Below are positions 58,894-64,000 of a stretch of DNA of 64,000 nt, one piece after another. Below the pieces are notes generated by a model. The model had not been told where the DNA came from and ran no database searches. It saw only the letters and a list, made by a program, of their open reading frames with translations. Both the position numbers and the translations under genes were made by a program. How positions within the stretch are numbered: the stretch's first letter is position 1; every line of letters begins with the position of its first letter. The stretch is from Salminus brasiliensis (lineage: Eukaryota; Chordata; Actinopteri; Characiformes; Bryconidae). The stretch is taken from assembly GCF_030463535.1 (NCBI RefSeq), contig NC_132878.1, positions 94,185,339 through 94,249,338 on the forward strand. The letters run 5' to 3'.

Positions 58894-60319
58894 TAATGAC
58901 GAGATGCTTTCTCATAATTACAAGTGTTATAATTATGACGTCAGATTTATGACCGTCATAATAATAAGATATTGTCTCGCAATTACAAGGAATTTTTCAG
59001 TTTTACATCATATATCAACAAAAATATTTGCTCAGAATTATGAGCCATTCTAAGTATTAATTAGGGCACTTAATTTTCACAACACATTAATATATATAAT
59101 GTATAATAGCTAGACATCATCTTATGATTACAAGCCTTATATGACATGTCAATTTTTGACATATGCAATATTAACATACACGTGTTTACAACATATATAA
59201 TAACTAGATCATTTCTCATAATTATAAGACATTCTGTGTCATAATTATGAGATCTTTTTACAACATATATCAACAAATATCATAATAACAAAATATTCTT
59301 TCATAATTACAAGATGTTCAGATGTCATTAATCAGCATTAATACATCTGTTGTTTTTTATGTCATGATATCACAGCCAGATATTTTCTCATAATCATAAA
59401 CTGTTTTCATTATAATAATAATAACAACACCAACAATAATAATAATAATAATAATAATGTCATTTTGCAAGAATAACATAATAACCAATGTTTTCTTATA
59501 ATTACAAGATATTATGTCATAACTATGTCTCTATATATATATATTTATATATAAAGACCACATAAATAAATACCTACTATAATCAATTTAATGAATGAAA
59601 ATGAAATGCGATATATGTTTTCTGTCCCCACAGTGGATCATCTGCACTGCATATGTCAGAAAAATACATACAGATTTCATATGAGGTTGGAAATGACTTT
59701 AAAGGCAACTTAGAGTTTAATCATTTTTAACCCTTTAAAGCCAAGTATATCATATTTCATGCATATTTGCATATTTTGAGACCTCATCAGGAGGCATTTC
59801 CAATATATTATGTCCACAGTCTAATATTTCATATGAATAAGTGAGGAATTCAGTTGTTTAAGAGTTTATTGATTTTATTAAAATTAATAAATTAATTATT
59901 AAGTATTTTTTGGAATGACCTGGATTACACTGTAATTGCCAGACTTTTATTTTAAAGGTTTTTTCAAATCTCAACTGACTAATCTGTTTAATCAGACCAT
60001 GACAAAATAAAAGAGGATATTTTTTGACTTAATAAACGTAATATATTGTCTTTTATGAAATTATGTAGCCGTTAAAGAAGGGAAATAAACACTGCACACC
60101 CCATTTGTCATTAAGGTGGAATGGAAAGTTAAGGTGGAAAGGAAAGACTGGTCTGGGAAGCACAGACTGGTCTACAGAGATGATGCAGACTCACTAAGGG
60201 GGTCTAGTATCTAGGTGCAGACAGCTGAAGCAGCAGCAGGTGAGACTCTTACTCTTACCTGTTACGCAGCAGAAGAGGAGAAGTGCCACCCTGGCCAGCT
60301 CATCAGGTCTATAGTACAT
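50433..60319 (-). CDS. CEACAM-like Ig cell-adhesion receptor, complete, 8 exons
   Basis: A type I membrane protein of 402 aa. Exons: 60319-60259, 58128-57799, 56234-55962, 54444-54178, 52111-51998, 51344-51332, 50674-50593 and 50501-50433. They sum to 1209 nt with consistent phases. Signal peptide MYYRPDELARVALLLFCCVT. Domain 1 (about residues 27-130) and domain 2 (131-221) are V-like Ig folds without the B- and F-strand cysteines, as in CEACAM N-domains (DTGQY and SGVYT F-strands remain). Domain 3 (222-310) is a normal C2 domain (VSLSC, GIYTC). The TM exon is rich in Gly and Leu and ends CYFCYKKK. The ~55-residue tail contains PPDYAFF but no ITIM. Two introns hold large minisatellites. Alternatives are other CEACAM/HEPACAM/VSIG relatives. 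The exon structure is firm, the exact name is not. Confidence 0.85.
50593..50674 (-). CDS. CEACAM-like tail exon
   Basis: Acceptor GCTGTGGCCAG and donor GTGCAG, 82 nt. It encodes SQPDLTGPHNLLTNGLKLPP plus DYAFFRQQ. An acceptor at 50685 (ATATGCAG) is stronger by eye but breaks the frame set by the upstream micro-exon. Confidence 0.7.
50786..51252 (+). mobile_element. MITE family A, complete copy
   Basis: GGACAAAAGTATTGGGACAC at the left and GTGTCCACAAACATTTGGAC at the right, with CTACAT and TACTGTA outside. It lies in the CEACAM-like intron. Confidence 0.85.
51332..51344 (-). CDS. CEACAM-like 13-nt micro-exon
   Basis: Flanked by CTCTTAACAG and GTATCC on the - strand. It encodes DRNP and part of the next Ser, and changes phase 1 to phase 2, exactly what the next exon needs. 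Predicted from splice signals and frame only. Confidence 0.5.
51546..51953 (-). mobile_element. MITE family A, truncated copy
   Basis: It starts GTCCAAATGTTTGTGGACAC and breaks off at 'CTTCTTCTCTGG', only 45 bp from the CEACAM-like TM exon. Its other end is missing. Confidence 0.8.
51998..52111 (-). CDS. CEACAM-like transmembrane exon
   Basis: Acceptor GTGTTGTAG and donor GTATGC, 114 nt. GLSGSAIAGIAAGIPCGILL then LLLLIGLFALCYFCYKKK is one clear membrane span with a basic stop-transfer end. Confidence 0.9.
52145..52975. repeat. 42-bp minisatellite, ~20 units, in CEACAM-like intron
   Basis: The unit is built of CACTCACTGGCCACTTTATT, AGAAACACCCACCTTGTGCT and TC. Variants (ACGGCTATC, ACAACTACCAAG) recur in ordered blocks. 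As 42 is a multiple of three, both strands stay open for 240-330 codons; these frames are artefacts. It begins 34 bp from the TM exon's acceptor. Confidence 0.97.
52976..53394. other. CEACAM-like intron, no gene seen
   Basis: Unique sequence. No supported exon. Confidence 0.5.
53395..54065. repeat. Degenerate 'CCATAGCAACCACCTGGGAT' repeat
   Basis: About twenty imperfect repetitions with AGCAAC, ACCTG and ACCATAG words. The inverse of the same family is at 63770-63975. Confidence 0.8.
54178..54444 (-). CDS. CEACAM-like Ig domain 3 exon (C2)
   Basis: Acceptor GCTGCTTTTAG and donor GTAGGA, 267 nt. It has ETVSLSCRAKGEPAPSASW and SGIYTCVVNAK, both disulphide cysteines present. Confidence 0.93.
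54885..55220 (+). mobile_element. MITE family A, 3' part
   Basis: From 'GAAGGAACATTGCTCATCAG' through the conserved interior to GTGTCCACAAACATTTGGAC. The 5' half is lacking. Confidence 0.8.
55612..55905 (+). mobile_element. MITE family A, rearranged copy
   Basis: The family's 3' block (CTCCACAGGGACTAGACAAG) stands before the interior block, and the true end GTGTCCACAAATATTTGGAC closes it. This suggests recombination between two copies. Confidence 0.75.
55962..56234 (-). CDS. CEACAM-like Ig domain 2 exon, no disulphide cysteines
   Basis: Acceptor CTTTTCACAG and donor GTAAGT, 273 nt. FALSYSSPQGQATGSTWYFN and NDTGQYAVNLTNP keep the Ig core, but Ser and Val replace the usual Cys pair. Confidence 0.9.
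56395..57316. repeat. 29/30-bp minisatellite, ~31 units, in CEACAM-like intron
   Basis: The unit is CCCATTACTCCACCCCTATC plus TCCTCAACG. It is 29 bp with four Cs and 30 bp with five, so apparent frames switch between units. Pyrimidine- and C-rich on the + strand. The Pro-rich frames of 401 and 201 codons over it are artefacts. Confidence 0.97.
57317..57798. other. CEACAM-like intron, no gene seen
   Basis: Unique AT-rich sequence up to the domain 1 exon. Confidence 0.5.
57799..58128 (-). CDS. CEACAM-like N-terminal V-like domain exon
   Basis: Acceptor CTGTCTCCAG and donor GTGAGT, 330 nt. It encodes the signal-peptide end (GCGCALVV) and a V-like domain with NVTLSVSI, VSWKTG and GYSGVYTVTASKAG. 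No B- or F-strand Cys, as in CEACAM N-domains. Confidence 0.92.
58192..58736 (-). mobile_element. MITE family A, complete copy
   Basis: From GTCCAAATGTTTGTGGACAC to GTGTCCCAATACTTTTGTC plus AATATAGTGTA. It lies in the first CEACAM-like intron. Confidence 0.85.
58828..58892. repeat. (AT)n microsatellite
   Basis: About 30 AT dinucleotides. Confidence 0.95.
58893..59530. repeat. Degenerate 'TCATAATTATGAGA' palindromic-word repeat
   Basis: The words CATAATTAYAAG, TCATAATTATGAG and ACATATATCAAC recur many times. The unit length is irregular. Confidence 0.6.
59570..59790. repeat. Dispersed repeat 'CCCCACAGTGGATCATCTGC', copy 1
   Basis: Shares about 200 bp with 61450-61660 in the same orientation. 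A short inverted copy of its middle lies at 62108-62172. Confidence 0.85.
60259..60319 (-). CDS. CEACAM-like signal-peptide exon
   Basis: ATG at 60319-60317, donor GTAAGA, 61 nt. It encodes MYYRPDELARVALLLFCCVT. Confidence 0.85.
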
Positions 60320-60442
60320 GCTGATGGTTCTGGAAAAGCAGATCCCTTAACTTCTTAAAGCAGAACCCTTAAACACCTCTGAGGCATGCCGATTGCCACC
60401 CTGTCCCACAGGCTGGAAGATTTTGGGGGAGTGAAAAACAAG

Positions 60443-60470
60443 CCCCGCCCCTTTGGCTCGCTCTGATTGG
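60443..60470 (-). promoter_or_regulatory. GC box and CCAAT box upstream of the CEACAM-like gene
   Basis: On the - strand CCAATCAGAG (from 60470) is followed by GGGGCGGGGC (near 60451-60442), 125-150 bp before the start codon. This order and distance fit a TATA-less proximal promoter. Confidence 0.45.
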
Positions 60471-61378
60471 TCAGTCATGGAAGCAAGGTCAGGTAATTGT
60501 TCTCACCTGAACAGTGAGGCTCTTCTCACTATCAAGCTCACTACCAATAACAACCATTACTGCATCCTATGTGACTTTCCCTACCACTGCCTTTTCACTT
60601 GGGTCACGTCTCAATTTGCCCCCTCGTTCCCTATATAGTGCCCTCACTACTAACTTAAAAAAGGTAGTAAAATCGTTAAATAGAGCATTAAATGTTATAG
60701 AAAATTCATTAATACCAGAAACCAGAAACCTGGTGCTGTTTATGATTATAGAATCCATACTTTATTATTTTTCTCGTGCACTTTGTAGGGAGTAGGGAGC
60801 CGTTTGAGACTTGCCCTTAGCAAAATAAGCTCAGCTTAAAAAATTTTATTTACACCAATAAAACAGTAAAATATCTAAAAAATCAAACATGAGTAAAAGT
60901 TTTGGATGTAGTATTAATCCCCAGACATTTAAAACGAGCAGTGAGCCAGAAGCATGCAACCTGAGAGCAGAAGGGAGCAGATAAGGATCACTAGGGGTTT
61001 GTGAGGGGGCTTCACGGGCCGCCCTCTTGTCTCTGTTTAGCACCAAAGCAAAGAGGCGACATATGAGTGCAGGTCATGTCCGCACAGCACGGCCTGGTTC
61101 AGCAGGACGGACAGGTTTACAGTCACCTCGTGTTACTGGAGTAAAGGGGACAGTCCGAGTGAAACGGCCTGCCATGGAAAACTAGCACTGGGTTGCTAAG
61201 GGGATTCAGTGCAGCAGCCATAGGCGTGCAGGAGCTCTGGCTTTAACATGCTGGCATATCATTATTATTATTTATTATAAAGTTTTAACCCATTAAAATC
61301 AAGTATATCATATTTAATGCATATTTGAGTTTTTGAGACCTCTGCCACATCAATATAAAAAAAGTTACTAAATATACA

Positions 61379-61385
<7 letters not shown>
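60471..61385. other. Intergenic, no gene seen
   Basis: Unique sequence upstream of the CEACAM-like promoter. Open frames on both strands lack recognisable domains. Confidence 0.5.

Positions 61386-61450
<65 letters not shown>
61386..61450. repeat. (AT)n microsatellite
   Basis: About 32 AT dinucleotides, directly before dispersed repeat copy 2. Confidence 0.95.
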
Positions 61451-61453
<3 letters not shown>

Positions 61454-61660
61454 CCTACTATAATCAATTTAATCAATACAAATGATCCATTATGTTTTCT
61501 GTCCCCACAGTGGATCATCTGCACTGCCTGCTTCAGAAAAATACATACAGATTTCACACCAAGTTTAAAATGACTTTAAAGGCAACTTAGAGTTTAATCA
61601 TTTTTAACCCAAGTATATTATATTTCATGCATATTTGCATATTTTGAGACCTCCTCAGTG
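61450..61660. repeat. Dispersed repeat 'CCCCACAGTGGATCATCTGC', copy 2
   Basis: Same content as 59570-59790, including TACCTACTATAATCAATTTA at the left edge and ATTTCATGCATATTTGCATA at the right. Confidence 0.85.
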
Positions 61661-61762
61661 TGAAAATAATTACAATCATAATTAATGAATGTTCATTTTA
61701 ATATTATATTACATTAGTAATATACAGTACATATATAATAACTGCTACAATAATTAAATGAA

Positions 61763-61918
61763 TTTTTATTGATTACATTGATTATAGTAGGTATTATTTA
61801 TATAGTTTTTATATATTTATATAAATGTGTGTATATATATATATATACACACACATTTATATAAATATATAAAGACTATATAAATAATACCTACTATAAT
61901 CAATGTAATCAATAAAAA
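61763..61918. repeat. ~155-bp near-perfect palindrome
   Basis: The left arm contains GATTACATTGATTATAGTAG and the right arm its reverse complement CTACTATAATCAATGTAATC. Arms are about 75 bp with one or two mismatches and one small indel. The centre is a TA run. Confidence 0.92.
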
Positions 61919-61967
61919 TGATCCGATATAACCTCAAATAAATAAATAAATAAATAATAAAAGTCCT

Positions 61968-62000
61968 ATATGATATATATAGATATATATACATATATAG

Positions 62001-62035
<35 letters not shown>

Positions 62036-62107
62036 CATATATATATATATATATATACATATACACATATATATATACATATACACACACATATATATAT
62101 ATATATA
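61968..62107. repeat. (TA)n/(CATA)n low-complexity tract
   Basis: TATATA interspersed with ACACA/GATATA words. The source of false Tyr/Ile-rich frames. Confidence 0.9.
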
Positions 62108-62424
62108 CTCAAACTTCATATGAAATCTGTATGTATTTTTCTGAGGCATGCAGTGCAGATGATCCACTGCAACTATATAAAATAAAATAATTGATCAGAG
62201 GATGACAAACACTTCAGGGTTCACATTACAGTTACTTATTTTGAATGAATAAAGTCAATGGGCTTCATTCACCGAAGTAAATGCCTTCTTATATAAACTC
62301 TAGCAAATTGACTTTTTTGACTAGTAGTGGAGCCCTTTTAGGTTCTTGACAGAAACACATAAAAAATGTTTCTTGTGCAGGAAGAACCATTTCACCAGCA
62401 TCTGTTTATTTACATGTTACCATG

Positions 62425-62665
62425 TCCAAAGATGTGCAAATGCACACTCACACACAAACTCGGCTTGTCTAGTCCCTATAGAGACGTACTGCTAGTAGTA
62501 TAGGACTCTCTGGAGCAGATGTACATGAACCTGTTGGCTCCATGCTGCCTAATGCCAGGTGTAGGGCTAGAGGGGGATAAAGCCCCCCAACAGCATTGAG
62601 CTGTGGAGCAGTGAATGACAACCATATTCACCACATTCAGAATCTGGCCTCCAACCCGCGCAGTG

Positions 62666-62714
<49 letters not shown>

Positions 62715-63062
62715 GAGCAAACATGCCTGGAGTGGGAGCAGGGAGGGTTAAGGGCCTTGCTCATAGCCTTGCCCAACAGTGGCAGCTTGCCGAGCCCAGG
62801 TGTCCTGTCCTGGCCTTTCATCAAGAGCCTGGTGCTCTACCTCCTGAGCCACCAGATCCCCAAGGAATTCCAGTGTTCTCTGGAATGATGAACACTCCCA
62901 TCCCATGCTTTTTTCCTGACCTCACAAATGCTTTTGTCGCTGAATGCAGTCAGTAGTAGACAGTAGAGACAGTTACTCCAACAAAAGCAGGGTCAGCTCT
63001 TTTTAATACCCTTGATTTCAGAAGAAACAATGAATGAGCAGGTGTCCCAATACTTTTGTCCT
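62425..63062 (-). mobile_element. MITE family A with nested SINE
   Basis: Reverse copy ending GTGTCCCAATACTTTTGTCC. A reversed family C SINE occupies about 62636-62860 in its middle, after which family A resumes at 'GTGTTCTCTGGAATGATG'. Confidence 0.8.
62636..62860 (-). mobile_element. tRNA-derived SINE-like element (family C), reverse
   Basis: A (CA)n run (62668-62710) followed by 'AACAGTGGCAGCTTGCCGAG', the reverse of the family C core. The tRNA-like head is decayed. Confidence 0.65.
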
Positions 63063-63769
63063 TTTTATTTCCTAAAGAACCTTTAAAAATCCCCATTTTA
63101 AAGGCGTGTACAGCCTGTTTCCCAGGAAAGCTTCCATCCAACCATGTTTTTGCACACCTCTGTTAGGTCTTGGATTTCTCTCTCTCTCTCGCTCAGGCTC
63201 TCCAAATCAGACACCTGGGTAATTCAATTAACATGAGCATGCAGGCCGTGGAAGAAGAACCAAAATTAATTTGAAATTCTAATTTAATTCCTACATTAAA
63301 TCCAGAGAAATTGATCTTCGCTCTTTTTTCCTGGCTAGACAGGAAATTATGCACGCTCTGCTCCAGGTGAAATGAGGATTTTCTCCTAAAAAGATAACAC
63401 AGGGTTTAAGAGAGAAAATTAAGCTGACTCAGAGCTCCGAGGCTGTAAAAAGCCAGACGTGGATAGAAACATTCTTGGCTGGTATGAAAAATCTCCCCCT
63501 GGCCCCACCACTTTTAAGATCGTGCAGGAACTGAAGATTACCAGAACATCTCTCAGCTGAACATCAGATGTTCTGAGCTCTAAATATCAAACTATCATCA
63601 TGCTAATCTCCCATTCTCCCGTCTCTCCTGGAATGCTGGTGGGGAATTCACACTCAGAGTTGGAAAACATCTTTTACTAATGGCTTTGAACAAACTTACA
63701 ACTTTGTTAACTAAAAAAAGACATTTCCTGAAGGTATCACGACACGGCTACTCAGCTTACGTGGTTCCT
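63063..63769. other. Intergenic, no gene seen
   Basis: Unique sequence with a short (TC)n run at 63177. No supported exon. Confidence 0.5.
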
Positions 63770-63975
63770 ACTACCATGCAGTTGCTAGGTTGTTCCTATG
63801 CAGTCACATAGAAGGGAAACCAAACTGCTTTTGCTAGTTGGTAGTTGATGTGATGTTAATAAATGGTTGAAATGGAGCTGGCTAGTGGTTGCTAGGGTGT
63901 TGCTAGGCAGTTGCTATGGTATCCCAGGTGGTTGCTAGCATGTTGCCAAGTTATTGCTGTGGTATTCCAAAGGGT
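63770..63975. repeat. 'GTTGCTAGG' degenerate repeat
   Basis: Inverse orientation of the family at 53395-54065, with words such as GTTGCTATGGTATCCCAGGT. It runs to the window end. Confidence 0.75.
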
Positions 63976-64000
63976 TGGGTGGGTGTTACTAATGTTATTT

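Overview
This window is vertebrate nuclear DNA from a ray-finned fish. It holds spliced genes with GT-AG introns, AT-rich and microsatellite-rich spacers, and a dense load of Tc1/mariner-like, hAT-like, MITE and tRNA-SINE-like repeats of the kind seen in otophysan teleosts (characins, catfishes and relatives). The fish assignment is well supported; the order is inference.

Five protein-coding loci can be supported. On the + strand are two single-exon class A GPCRs of the short-chain free fatty acid receptor (FFAR2/FFAR3) type: the 3' part of one at 2-568 and a complete one at 9149-10087. On the - strand, read from right to left, are (i) a CEACAM-like Ig-superfamily membrane protein at 60319-50433, eight exons and 402 aa; (ii) a Siglec (CD22/MAG-like) receptor at 43894-31390 with a V-set domain, five further Ig domains and a membrane-spanning exon, but no convincing cytoplasmic signalling exons; and (iii) lim2 (lens fibre membrane protein MP20) at 19700-16194, four coding exons and exactly 173 aa. 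All exon joins were checked by phase, and every model keeps an open frame across its splice sites. A probable noncoding first exon of lim2 lies near 27.1 kb.

FFAR genes, CD22/Siglec genes, CEACAM genes and LIM2 all lie on human chromosome 19q13, so the window looks like a compact piece of an old linkage group.

The rest is repeats. A roughly 0.5-kb MITE family occurs about fourteen times. A second, 'CTTGTATCTCC' family occurs about eight times. There are Tc1-like transposase relics, a 366-bp hAT-type element with an intact 8-bp target duplication, tRNA-SINE-like insertions nested in other elements, and three large intronic minisatellites: 21 bp in lim2, and 42 bp and 29/30 bp in the CEACAM-like gene. 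The long open frames over these arrays are artefacts of unit lengths without stop codons. Two long near-perfect palindromes lie at 30.8 and 61.8 kb. I found no CRISPR array, tRNA or rRNA gene, or bacterial-type system.
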